Shown here piece by piece: positions 53,960-62,062 of a stretch of 64,000 nt of DNA. Position numbers and translations under genes: made by a program. Source of the stretch: Streptomyces sp. ICBB 8177 (GTDB lineage Bacteria; Actinomycetota; Actinomycetes; Streptomycetales; Streptomycetaceae). The DNA is taken from positions 1,244,875 through 1,308,874 of the forward strand of contig NZ_NSKH01000023.1 of assembly GCF_003144095.1 (NCBI RefSeq), read 5' to 3'. The notes under the pieces are model-generated. The model saw only the letters and a program-made list of their open reading frames with translations, did no database searches and was not told the DNA's origin. Within the stretch, counting starts at the first letter, position 1. Each line of letters starts with the position of its first letter.

Positions 53960-54979
53960 ATGACCTTCGCCATCGCGCCCATGTCGGCCGAGCACGTACC
54001 GGAGTCCGCCGCCCTCCTCGACCGCTGGTACGGCAGAGCGCGCAGGCCCCGCGGCTACGCGGGTGCCGGAGGCCGGGGGGCCGCCGCGGCCGGGCAGGAC
54101 GGCGAGGCGCTGATATCCGCGCTGCTCGGTGCGCCCGGCGCGCAGAGCGCGCTGGCCCGCGACAGCCGCTCCCGGCTGGCCGGTTACCTCGTCGCCGCGC
54201 CCACCGAGGGCCTCGGCGACGACCGGCCCGACGACCACGGCCACGCGGGCAGCGCCCTGGTGGGCCACGGCGGCCACGCCCTCCACCCGGGCCAGGAGAC
54301 CGCCGTGCTGCGCGAGTTGTACGCGGCGGTGGCCGAACGCCTGGTGGCGCGCGGGCGGTTGGTGCACCACGTGTGGCTGCCGGCGGACGACGCCGTGGCG
54401 ATGGCGTGGTTCCGGCTGGGCTTCGGCCTCGAACAGCTCCGCGGGGTCATGCCGGTACGCGCCACCGGACGCCAGCCGCGCGGTGTCGAAGGGCTGTCCA
54501 TCCGCCGCGCCGGGCCCGCCGACCTCGCGGCGATCGGGCGTATGGCGGCCGACGCGGCGGCCCACCGCAGGGAGGCGGGCATGTTCCAGCCGCAGCCCGA
54601 GGAGGTGCTGATCCGCCAGCGCCTGCGGTACGCGGACGCCCTGGCCGACCCGCGCTGCGGCGCGTGGCTGGCGGTGCGGCGCGGCGAGGAGGCCGGGATG
54701 ATCGTGCTGACCCCGGCGCCGCCGGACCCCTTCACGCCGGAGCCGGCCGCCGAACTGGCCGAGGCCCACGTCGAGCCCTCCTCGCGCGGCGAGGGCGTCA
54801 GCAGGGTGCTGCTCGCCACGGCACTGGCCTGGGCGTATGGCAGGGGCTACCGCCACGTCGCGGCGACCTGGCCCACCGCCTCCCGGCTGTCGGCCGGTCA
54901 CTGGCCCAGTCTGGGCTTCACGCCGATCGCCTACCGGCTGTGCAGAGTCCTGGACCCCCGCGTCGTCGCACACGGCTGA
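53960..54979 (+). CDS. Tandem-GNAT acetyltransferase-like protein
   Basis: The 339-residue protein begins at ATG 53960. The N-terminal GNAT half includes VAERLVARGRLVHHVWLPAD and WFRLGFGLEQ. The C-terminal half has LSIRRAGPADLAAIGRMAAD and HVEPSSRGEGVSRVLLATAL. An inserted Gly/His-rich stretch near residues 85-115 is odd. The two halves look like a duplication with one half possibly non-catalytic. Substrate unknown. Confidence 0.85.
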   Translation: MTFAIAPMSAEHVPESAALLDRWYGRARRPRGYAGAGGRGAAAAGQDGEALISALLGAPGAQSALARDSRSRLAGYLVAAPTEGLGDDRPDDHGHAGSALVGHGGHALHPGQETAVLRELYAAVAERLVARGRLVHHVWLPADDAVAMAWFRLGFGLEQLRGVMPVRATGRQPRGVEGLSIRRAGPADLAAIGRMAADAAAHRREAGMFQPQPEEVLIRQRLRYADALADPRCGAWLAVRRGEEAGMIVLTPAPPDPFTPEPAAELAEAHVEPSSRGEGVSRVLLATALAWAYGRGYRHVAATWPTASRLSAGHWPSLGFTPIAYRLCRVLDPRVVAHG

Positions 54980-55094
54980 CGTGGTGTCAGGTCGGCCGGG
55001 CGGCCCGCGCCGCGGTCCCGCGCGCCGCGCGGAAGCGGTGCGGGTGCCGCGAACAACCGGCCCGTGGGAATGAATTCGCGCGAGGTGGATGCAC

Positions 55095-55114
55095 GCGCAG
55101 CTGCATGTGCATCG
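55095..55114. promoter_or_regulatory. 20-bp shared motif copy A, DUF397 promoter
   Basis: GCGCAGCTGCATGTGCATCG matches the copy at 56104 in 17 of 20 bases. TATCAT (55118-55123) just downstream is a good -10, so the motif covers the -35/spacer region of the DUF397 gene. Flanking GATGCAC and GTGCATC form an inverted repeat. Confidence 0.65.
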
Positions 55115-55160
55115 CGCTATCATTCCCGCCGGTGAGAACGCACGTTCCAGGAGGTTGAGA

Positions 55161-55406
55161 GTGCGGCGCACGTACAACGGCATGGCTGCCACCGAACTCC
55201 AGGGCGTCGTGTGGCAGAAGAGCCGGCGCAGCAACTCCCAGGGAACGTGCGTGGAGTTGGCGAAGTTGCCGGACGGTGACGTGGCGGTGCGCAACTCCCG
55301 TTTCCCGGAGGGACCCGCGCTGATATACACCCGTGCCGAGATCGAGGCGCTGCTGCTCGGGGTGAAGGCCGGCGAGTTCGACCATCTGGTGCGCCCGGCG
55401 CCCTGA
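55161..55406 (+). CDS. DUF397 protein of a WhiJ-like regulatory triad
   Basis: GTG 55161 (81 aa) follows AGGAGG. WQKSRRSNSQGTCVELAKLPDG then AVRNSRFPEGPALIYT is the DUF397 signature. Such small proteins partner with HTH-DUF5753 regulators in Streptomyces, where they are thought to antagonise the regulator. The HTH gene is nearby at 56211 with an HATPase between them. Confidence 0.93.
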   Translation: MRRTYNGMAATELQGVVWQKSRRSNSQGTCVELAKLPDGDVAVRNSRFPEGPALIYTRAEIEALLLGVKAGEFDHLVRPAP

Positions 55407-55484
55407 CGGCCCGCGCACGCGCGGGTTCGCGGCCACTGGCGGAATTCACCGTATTCCCGCCGTGTTATCGCGCGCGTATTCCGG

Positions 55485-55985
55485 TCAGTCGGCGGCGTGC
55501 GCCGGTATCGGAAAGAGCGCCCAGACGACCTTTCCGCTCCCCGGCAGCGGATGCCATCCCCAGGCCCCGCTGCACGACTCGACCAGGTGCAGGCCGCGGC
55601 CGGACTCGGCCGCGAAGTCCGGCGTGGCCGGGACCGGTCCGCGATCACTGGGATCGCGGACCGAGCACACCACGCGCGACGCCCAGTGGGCCAGGCTCAG
55701 CCGGACCGGCGCGGTGGTGGAGGTCTGCGCGGCGTTCGGGTGCGGCCCCGTGCCCGTCCCGACGCCGTGCCGCAGCGCGTTGGTGACCAGTTCCGACGTC
55801 ACCAGCGCGACGTTGTCGAACAGCTCCGCCAGCCCCCAGCCCGCGAGCGTGGCCCGGGTGAAGCGCCTCGCCTGCGCCACGGACTCGTACCGGGCGAGCA
55901 GTTCGCACGCCGAGGTCGCCAGTCGGTCGGTCGCGGGCGCCACACCCTTTAAGGGGGCGAGCACGCTGGGGCCGTCACTCCTCAT
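55485..55985 (-). CDS. RsbW-like ATP-binding protein (HATPase)
   Basis: ATG 55985 (166 aa) is chosen with GAGG 9 nt upstream; GTG 55994 is an alternative. GHKL motifs are LVTSELVTNALRHG (N box Glu and Asn) and DFAAESGRGLHLVESC (G box). Such proteins regulate sigma factors or antisigma partners, but in WhiJ-like clusters their role is unclear. It is divergent from the HTH gene. Confidence 0.9.
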   Translation of the reverse strand: MRSDGPSVLAPLKGVAPATDRLATSACELLARYESVAQARRFTRATLAGWGLAELFDNVALVTSELVTNALRHGVGTGTGPHPNAAQTSTTAPVRLSLAHWASRVVCSVRDPSDRGPVPATPDFAAESGRGLHLVESCSGAWGWHPLPGSGKVVWALFPIPAHAAD

Positions 55986-56055
55986 GGCAGGCACCTCGGC
56001 TGTCGTGAGCTGTGGTCGACGTGTGCACGACGAACATCGTCCCCAACGCCCTTTC

Positions 56056-56123
56056 CATATGCAAGGGCGGATGCACGTGCATCTGCAAACTTGGCATATG
56101 CAGGCGCAGGTTCACGTGCATCG
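56056..56123. promoter_or_regulatory. Divergent operator region with CATATGCA pair, ATGCACGTGCAT palindrome and motif copy B
   Basis: CATATGCA occurs at 56056 and 56095 (39 bp apart), flanking a perfect 12-bp palindrome ATGCACGTGCAT at 56071-56082. Copy B of the shared motif, GCGCAGGTTCACGTGCATCG, is 56104-56123. The region separates the HATPase gene from the HTH gene. Confidence 0.65.
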
Positions 56124-56210
56124 TTTCGGCCACCGGCCGGTGCAGCGCTGGTCCGCGAGGCCGGGGAAGGTGGCAGACTGCGCCTGTTCGTCGTCAGGAG
56201 GGGCCATCCA

Positions 56211-57092
56211 ATGTCGACAGATCAGTCCGCGGGCACGCATCCCGGCGGCGGATCGATGGTGCGGCGCATCCTGCTCGGCTCCCAGTTGCGCAGGCTGCGG
56301 GAGTCGCGCGGGGTCACGCGGGAGGACGCCGGGTACTCGATCCGGGCGTCGGAGTCCAAGATCAGCCGGATGGAGCTCGGCCGGGTGAGCTTCAAGGAAC
56401 GCGACGTCGCGGACCTGCTCACTCTTTACGGTGTCACCGAACAGGCCGAGCGCGACGCCTTGCTGGGGCTCGCCCGGGAGGCCAACGTCACCGGGTGGTG
56501 GCACAGTTACGGAGACGTACTGCCTGGCTGGTTCCAGACGTACGTGGGCCTGGAGGAGTCGGCTTCCGCCATCTCCACCTTCGAGGTGCAGTTCGTCCAC
56601 GGCCTGTTGCAGACCGAGGAGTACGCCCGGGGCGTCGTCCTGCTCGGGCAGCCCAACGCGTCGCGGGACGAGGTGGCCCGCCGGGTGGACCTGCGGATGC
56701 GCCGCCAGAAGATCCTGGCCGGCGACCGCTGCCCCGGCTTCACCGTGGTGCACGACGAGGCGGCGCTGCGCAGGCCGTTCGGCGGCCGGGCGGCGATGCG
56801 CGGACAGCTGGAACGGTTGCTGGAGATGTCGGACCACCCGGGTGTGGACCTGCGCGTCATGCCGTTCGCGCAGGGTGGCCACGCGGCGGAGAGCGGCGCG
56901 TTCACCGTACTGGGATTCCCCGAGTCCGACCTGCCCGACGTCGTCTATCTCGAACAGCTCACCAGCGCGCTCTACATCGACAAGCGGGACGAAGTGGCGC
57001 AGTACATAAAGGTGATGGACCGGCTCCTCGCCGACAGCCTCCCGCCCGAACCCACCCGGGACCTGCTGCGTTCCCTTCTGCGAGAGCTGTGA
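56211..57092 (+). CDS. HTH (XRE) regulator with DUF5753 domain, WhiJ-like
   Basis: ATG 56211 (293 aa) follows AGGAGGGG. The HTH spans residues 20-70 (LGSQLRRLRESRGVTREDAG, YSIRASESKISRMELGRVSF). DUF5753 follows, with WFQTYVGLEESAS, IVVHDEAALRRPF-like VVHDEAALRRPFGG and VVYLEQLTSALYIDK. This family controls development and antibiotic genes. It sits with HATPase and DUF397 genes. Two shared promoter motifs are probably its binding sites. Confidence 0.93.
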   Translation: MSTDQSAGTHPGGGSMVRRILLGSQLRRLRESRGVTREDAGYSIRASESKISRMELGRVSFKERDVADLLTLYGVTEQAERDALLGLAREANVTGWWHSYGDVLPGWFQTYVGLEESASAISTFEVQFVHGLLQTEEYARGVVLLGQPNASRDEVARRVDLRMRRQKILAGDRCPGFTVVHDEAALRRPFGGRAAMRGQLERLLEMSDHPGVDLRVMPFAQGGHAAESGAFTVLGFPESDLPDVVYLEQLTSALYIDKRDEVAQYIKVMDRLLADSLPPEPTRDLLRSLLREL

Positions 57093-57131
57093 TCCGTGTG
57101 TACCCACGGCCCGTGACGTAGCGTCAAGCCA

Positions 57132-57159
57132 TTCAAGTCGCTTATCTGCTCCGTACTAT
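57132..57159 (+). promoter_or_regulatory. Promoter candidate for the aldehyde dehydrogenase
   Basis: TTCAAG (57132-57137), 16-bp spacer, TACTAT (57154-57159); a start near 57166 would leave a leader of about 50 nt. Confidence 0.5.
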
Positions 57160-57216
57160 GAGGCCGCGTCAGGACAATTCGCCGCGCGCCCGACCCGATC
57201 CTGTGAGAGGTATGGC

Positions 57217-58674
57217 ATGTCCCTTTCTTCCGAATTGGCGCTCCAGTACATCGACGGTGAATGGAAGTCTGGGAGCGGCTCCTGGGGCATCATCGACTTC
57301 AACCCGTACAACGGCGAGAAGATCGCATCCATAACCGTCGCCACCGTGGCCGAGGTCGACCAGGCCTACCGGGCGGCGGAGCGGGCGCAGCGGGAATGGG
57401 GCCGGGTCAACCCGTACCAGCGCCGGATGGTCTTCGAGCGGGCGCTGCGCATCATCGAGGAGCGCGAACGGGAGATCACCGAGACCATCATCGAGGAACT
57501 CGGTGGCACCCGTCTGAAGGCGGGCTTCGAACTCGCGCTGTCAAAGGACATGTTGCGCGAGGCGATGCAGCTGGCGCTGCGCGCCGAGGGGCGGATCCTG
57601 CCGTCGCCGGTGGACGGCAAGGAGAACCGCCTCTACCGGCTGCCGGTCGGGGTGGTGGGCGTCATCAGCCCGTTCAACTTCCCGTTCTTCCTCTCGCTCA
57701 AGTCGGTGGCCCCGGCGCTCGCGCTGGGCAACGGCGTCGTGCTCAAGCCGCACCAGAACACCCCCGTCGTCGGCGGCACCCTGATCGCGAAGATCTTCGA
57801 GGAGGCCGGTCTGCCCGCCGGGCTGCTCAACGTGGTGGTCACCGACATCGCCGAGATCGGCGACGCGCTCATCGAGCACCCGGTGCCCAAGGTGATCTCC
57901 TTCACCGGCTCCGACAAGGTCGGCCGCCACGTCGCCCAGGTCGCCGCCGGCCACTTCAAGCGCACGGTCCTCGAACTCGGCGGCAACAGCGCGCTGATCG
58001 TGCTCGACGACGCCGACCTCGACTACGCGGTCGACGCCGCGGTCTTCAGCCGCTTCGCCCACCAGGGCCAGGTGTGCATGGCGGCCAACCGGGTGCTGGT
58101 CGACCGCACGGTGGAGAAGGAGTTCAGCGAGCGCTTCGTCGCCAAGATCCGAACCCTGAAGGTGGGGGACCCGAAGGACCCGGCCACCCACATCGGCCCG
58201 CTGATCAACTCCACCCAGGCCGACAGCATCGAGGCGCAGGTCGACGCCGCCATCGAGGCCGGCGCCACACCGCTGCTGCGCGGCGGCACCGAGGGCACCA
58301 TGATGGAGCCGACCGTGCTGGGCGCGGTGCCGGCCGACGCGCCGATCCTGACCTCCGAGATCTTCGGCCCGGTCGCCCTGGTCATCCCGTTCGACGACGA
58401 GGACGAGGCGGTGCGGATCGCCAACGACACGCCGTTCGGCCTGAGCGGAGCGGTGCACACCGCCGACACCGAGCGCGGGGTGCGCGTCGCCCAGCGCATC
58501 GAGGCGGGCATGGTCCACGTCAACGACGGCACCATCGCCGACGAGCCGATCGTGGCCTTCGGCGGCGAGAAGAACTCGGGCGTGGGGCGGCTCAACGGCG
58601 ACGCGACGGTGGAGGCGTTCACCACGGTCAAGTGGATCTCGATCCAGCACGGCCGCAGCGCCTTCCCGTTCTGA
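57217..58674 (+). CDS. NAD(P)-dependent aldehyde dehydrogenase
   Basis: The 485-residue enzyme starts at ATG 57217 with GAGAGG upstream. ALDH motifs are GVVGVISPFNFPFFLSL, KVISFTGSDKVGRHV, LELGGNSALIVLDDADL (Glu base) and HQGQVCMAANRVLVDR (nucleophilic Cys). The pattern QVCM and LELGGN is close to vanillin/benzaldehyde dehydrogenases, but the substrate is uncertain. It converges on glutamate decarboxylase with only 42 bp between stops. Confidence 0.94.
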   Translation: MSLSSELALQYIDGEWKSGSGSWGIIDFNPYNGEKIASITVATVAEVDQAYRAAERAQREWGRVNPYQRRMVFERALRIIEEREREITETIIEELGGTRLKAGFELALSKDMLREAMQLALRAEGRILPSPVDGKENRLYRLPVGVVGVISPFNFPFFLSLKSVAPALALGNGVVLKPHQNTPVVGGTLIAKIFEEAGLPAGLLNVVVTDIAEIGDALIEHPVPKVISFTGSDKVGRHVAQVAAGHFKRTVLELGGNSALIVLDDADLDYAVDAAVFSRFAHQGQVCMAANRVLVDRTVEKEFSERFVAKIRTLKVGDPKDPATHIGPLINSTQADSIEAQVDAAIEAGATPLLRGGTEGTMMEPTVLGAVPADAPILTSEIFGPVALVIPFDDEDEAVRIANDTPFGLSGAVHTADTERGVRVAQRIEAGMVHVNDGTIADEPIVAFGGEKNSGVGRLNGDATVEAFTTVKWISIQHGRSAFPF

Positions 58675-58716
58675 CCGCCCTCCGGCGCGTGGGAGCGGCC
58701 GGGGGCGGGGGAGCGG

Positions 58717-60102
58717 TCAGTGGTGGAAGCCCGGCTGCTCCTTCGCCCCGCCGACGCCACGGCGGTTGAGCTCGGCGACCGCCTTCTCGATGTCCGCCAG
58801 CAGGAGTGCGGCCAGGTCCCGGCTGACCCCGTGGCGGACCACCACCCGCTGCACCACGATGTCGTCACGATCGGCAGGCAGCGGGTAGGTGGGCACCTGC
58901 CAGCCGCGCATCCGCAGCCGCTCCGACAGGTCGTAGAGGGTCCAACTGTTTGGCTGGTCCTCGGGCTTCATCGTCCAGCACACCACCGGCAGTCCCGTCC
59001 TGCCGTCGTGCAGGACGGTGAACGGCCCCAACGCGCCGACCGTGTCCGCGAGTTCGACCGCCGTGTCGGCACACGCCCGCTGGACGTCGTGGTAGCCCCG
59101 GCGGCCCAGTCGCAGCAGGTTGTAGTACTGCGCGACCACTTCGCCGCCGGGGCGGCTGAAGTTGAGCGCGAAGGTCGGCATGTCGCCGCCCAGGTAGTCG
59201 ACGTGGAAGACGAGTTCGTCGGGGAGTTCGGCGGCGTCGCGCCAGACGACCCAGCCCACGCCGAGCGGCGAGAGGCCGAACTTGTGGCCGGAGGAGTTGA
59301 TGCTCTTGACCCGCTCCAGCCTGAAGTCCCACACCAGGTCCGGCTGGAGGAACGGAGCCACGAAGCCGCCGCTGGCCGCGTCCACGTGCATGGGGATGTC
59401 CAGTCCCTTGGCCTGCTGCAGCTCGTCCAGCGCCTTCGCCACGGCGGCCACCGGCTCGTACCCGCCGGTGAAGGTGACGCCGAGTGTCGTGACGACACCG
59501 ATGGTGTTCTCGTCGCAGTAGTCGACCAGCTGCTCCGGCCGCATCGTCAGGCTGTCCTTGAGCAACGGGATCTGCCGCAGCTCGACGTCGAAGTAGCGGC
59601 CGAACTTCTCCCAGCACACCTGGACCGGACCGCACACGAGGTTGGGCCGGTCGGCCGGCTGTCCCGCCGCGCGGCGCCGGGCGCGCCAGCGGCGTTGCAG
59701 CGCCAGGCCCGCCAGCATCGCGGCCTCGCTGGAGCCGGTGGTGGAACACCCCATGGTGGTCGCGCCCTCCGGCGAGTTCCACAGGTCGGCCAGGATGTGC
59801 ACACACCGCGACTCCAGCTCGGCCGTCTGCGGGTACTCGTCCTTGTCCACCAGGTTCTTGTCCAGGGTCTCGGCCATGATGGCCTTGACCTCGGGCTCGG
59901 TCCACGTGGTGCAGAAGGTGGCGAGGTTCTGCCGGGAGTTGCCGTCCAGCGCCAGCTCGTCGTGGACCAGACCGAACGCGGTGCGGGCGGCCATCGACTC
60001 GTCCGGGATGCGGTAGCGCGGCAGCGGCTCGCTCGCCCCGGGCAGGGCGTACAGGTCGTCGGGTGCTTGCCGGCGTTCGCGGTCGACGCGGTGCAGTGCC
60101 AT
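58717..60102 (-). CDS. gad: Glutamate decarboxylase
   Basis: ATG 60102 (461 aa) follows CCAGGAGGTCCC. PLP-enzyme motifs are [31 protein letters not shown] and [17 protein letters not shown] with the PLP Lys. The length and [19 protein letters not shown] fit GadA/GadB. It converts glutamate to GABA and consumes a proton. No GABA transaminase or antiporter gene is adjacent. Confidence 0.94.
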   Translation of the reverse strand: MALHRVDRERRQAPDDLYALPGASEPLPRYRIPDESMAARTAFGLVHDELALDGNSRQNLATFCTTWTEPEVKAIMAETLDKNLVDKDEYPQTAELESRCVHILADLWNSPEGATTMGCSTTGSSEAAMLAGLALQRRWRARRRAAGQPADRPNLVCGPVQVCWEKFGRYFDVELRQIPLLKDSLTMRPEQLVDYCDENTIGVVTTLGVTFTGGYEPVAAVAKALDELQQAKGLDIPMHVDAASGGFVAPFLQPDLVWDFRLERVKSINSSGHKFGLSPLGVGWVVWRDAAELPDELVFHVDYLGGDMPTFALNFSRPGGEVVAQYYNLLRLGRRGYHDVQRACADTAVELADTVGALGPFTVLHDGRTGLPVVCWTMKPEDQPNSWTLYDLSERLRMRGWQVPTYPLPADRDDIVVQRVVVRHGVSRDLAALLLADIEKAVAELNRRGVGGAKEQPGFHH

Positions 60103-60278
60103 GGGACCTCCTGGGGTCATCTCCATCGTGCAACGCCTGCCCCGCGGGCGCCCGCCGCAATGCCGAAGCTCCCCGCGGCCCTCCTTCGCGGGCTCCGCCC
60201 CGGGGCTGACCGGATCGGTCCGCATCGAGGCATGATGGTGTCTGTCGTGGAACGCGGCGCACCGGCCAGGATCGGATC

Positions 60279-60899
60279 ATGAGCAACGCACTCGTCGTCA
60301 TCGACGTCCAGGAGTCCTTCCGGCAGCGGCCCGACTGGCAGGCCGTCTCCGAGCCGGCCGTCGCGGCCAAGGCGGCCCGCCTCGTCGACGCCGCCCGTGA
60401 ACGCGGTGACCTGGTGGTCTGGGTGCTGCACAGCGAGCCGGGCACCGGCACCGTCTTCGACCCCGCGAACGGTCACGTGCGGCTGATCGAGGGACTGCGG
60501 GAGCGCGAGGGCGAACCGGTGATCACCAAGACCTCGCACAACGCCTTCACCACCACCAACCTCCAGCAACTGCTGACCAGCCGGGGCGTGCGCTCCCTCA
60601 CCGTCTGCGGCATCCGCACCGAGCAGTGCTGCGAGACCACCGCCCGTCTCGCCTCCGACCTCGGCTACGAGGTCACCTTCGTGATCGACGCGACCGCGAC
60701 CACCCCCCGCGAACACCGCGACGCCCCGGCCGGCCGCGCCTTGGAGGAGATCCTCGCCGACCCGCGCACCCTGTCCACCGCCGACATCCTGGCCCGTACC
60801 GAGTACGCGCTGGCCGGGCGCTTCGCGACCATCGCCACCGTGGACGAACTGACCGGCTCCCCCGTGTCGGCCGGGCCCGCGGCGGCCCCGATGGGCTGA
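60279..60899 (+). CDS. Cysteine hydrolase (isochorismatase family)
   Basis: The 206-residue protein starts at ATG 60279. The Asp-Lys-Cys triad is readable: ALVVIDVQESF, ITKTSHNAF and TVCGIRTEQCCETT. Substrate may be a nicotinamide or other amide, not set by sequence. It is 7 bp upstream of the GlxA-type regulator gene, a common pairing, and is divergent from gad. Confidence 0.92.
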   Translation: MSNALVVIDVQESFRQRPDWQAVSEPAVAAKAARLVDAARERGDLVVWVLHSEPGTGTVFDPANGHVRLIEGLREREGEPVITKTSHNAFTTTNLQQLLTSRGVRSLTVCGIRTEQCCETTARLASDLGYEVTFVIDATATTPREHRDAPAGRALEEILADPRTLSTADILARTEYALAGRFATIATVDELTGSPVSAGPAAAPMG

Positions 60900-60906
60900 C
60901 CGGATC

Positions 60907-61806
60907 GTGCCACGCGTCGTCTTCCTGCTCGTGCCCCGGGTCCACCTGCTGGACCTGGCGGGGCCCGCCCAGGTGTTCTCCACCGCCGCGGACTTCGGCC
61001 ACGACTACCGGCTGGAGTACGTGGCCGAGCGGGAGGACGTGCCGACCGCGCAGGGCGTGCCGCTGCGCGCCCGCGTCGAGTGGCCGGCCCTCGGCCCCGA
61101 CGACCTGCTGGTGGTCCCCGGCTGGCGGGCTTCGGCGCCGGACGCGGCGCTGGGGGAGGCGGCGCTGCGGCGGCTGCGCGCCCATCACGCGGCGGGCGGC
61201 ACGGTGGCGAGCGTCTGCTCCGGTGCCCGGGCGCTGGGCGAGGCGGGCCTGCTGGACGGGCGGCGGTGCACCACGCACCACGAGCTCCAGGACGACCTCG
61301 CCCGCCGTCACCCCCGCGCCGAAGTGGTGCGCGACGTGCTCCACGTGACCGACGACCGCCTCGTCACCTCCGCCGGGATCGCCAGCGGCATCGACCTCGC
61401 CCTGCACCTCGTCGCGACCCGGCACGGCCCCGCGGCGGCGGCCAGGGTCGCCCGCTCGATGGTGGTCTACGCCCGGCGCAACGGCGACGACCCGCAGGAC
61501 GGCGCGATGCTGCGGCACCGCGCGCACCTGAGCGACGTGGTGCACCGCGCCCAGGACCTCATCGAGGCCCGCTTCACCTGCACGCTGCGGCTGTCCGCGC
61601 TGGCCGCCGAGACCGGGGTCAGCGAGCGCACCCTGACCCGCCGGTTCACCGCCGCCACCGGGCTCACCCCGCTGCGCTACCAGCAGGTTCTGCGGGTCGA
61701 GCGCGCGGAACACCTCATCGGCCACGGCGCGACGGTGGAGGCGGCGGCCCGCGCGGTCGGCTTCGAGGACGCCCGCATGCTGCGCCGCCTGCGCGCGAGA
61801 GCCTGA
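60907..61806 (+). CDS. GlxA-family AraC-type transcriptional regulator
   Basis: The 299-residue protein starts at GTG 60907. Residues 5-165 form a DJ-1/PfpI-like domain with VASVCSGARALGEAGLLDGR at the nucleophile-elbow position (Cys). An AraC HTH follows at about 215-299 (LSALAAETGVSERTLTRRFT, LIGHGATVEAAARAVGFEDA). It likely senses a small metabolite and regulates the upstream hydrolase gene. Confidence 0.93.
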   Translation: MPRVVFLLVPRVHLLDLAGPAQVFSTAADFGHDYRLEYVAEREDVPTAQGVPLRARVEWPALGPDDLLVVPGWRASAPDAALGEAALRRLRAHHAAGGTVASVCSGARALGEAGLLDGRRCTTHHELQDDLARRHPRAEVVRDVLHVTDDRLVTSAGIASGIDLALHLVATRHGPAAAARVARSMVVYARRNGDDPQDGAMLRHRAHLSDVVHRAQDLIEARFTCTLRLSALAAETGVSERTLTRRFTAATGLTPLRYQQVLRVERAEHLIGHGATVEAAARAVGFEDARMLRRLRARA

Positions 61807-61811
61807 GACGA

Positions 61812-61930
61812 GGGCCGGCGCCCCAGCGCGGGGAGAGCCGCAGAAGGGGGCCGGCACTCCAGTGCTGGGAGGGCCTGGGCGCAACGGCCCGCACTCCGGC
61901 GCGCCCGAGACGCTGGCGCGAAGGCCCGCG
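61812..61930. repeat. Three to four degenerate 36-37-bp direct repeats
   Basis: Units begin with GGCCGGC or GGCCCGC at 61813, 61849 and 61886, spaced 36 and 37 bp, each with a CTCCAG...CTGGGAG-like inverted repeat. They follow the glxA-type regulator stop and may act as tandem terminators before the glycoside hydrolase promoter. Confidence 0.5.
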
Positions 61931-61964
61931 CCCGTCCCGTCCGCGCTCGCACTCTCCCGACGTA

Positions 61965-61993
61965 TTGACATGCTCCCGTCCGCGCACCACGCT
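61965..61993 (+). promoter_or_regulatory. Promoter of the GH8 gene
   Basis: TTGACA (61965-61970), 17-bp spacer, CACGCT (61988-61993). The predicted start lies just before the palindrome at 62005. Confidence 0.55.
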
Positions 61994-62004
61994 GTCCACG
62001 GCAA

Positions 62005-62023
62005 GTTAGGAAAGTTTCCTAAC
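62005..62023. promoter_or_regulatory. 19-bp perfect palindrome operator (GTTAGGAAA-G-TTTCCTAAC)
   Basis: The nine-base arms are exact around a central G. It lies just downstream of the predicted start point and 40 bp before the GH8 ATG. I recall closely similar palindromes in front of Streptomyces-type chitosanase genes bound by the ROK-family regulator CsnR; the match should be confirmed. Confidence 0.85.
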
Positions 62024-62062
62024 GAATCTGCCTCCCCAACCTCCCGACGTGAAGGAGCGTTG

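Noticed and set aside
61812-61930. CRISPR-like array
   Set aside because: Units are degenerate, adjacent without unique spacers, and no cas genes are nearby.
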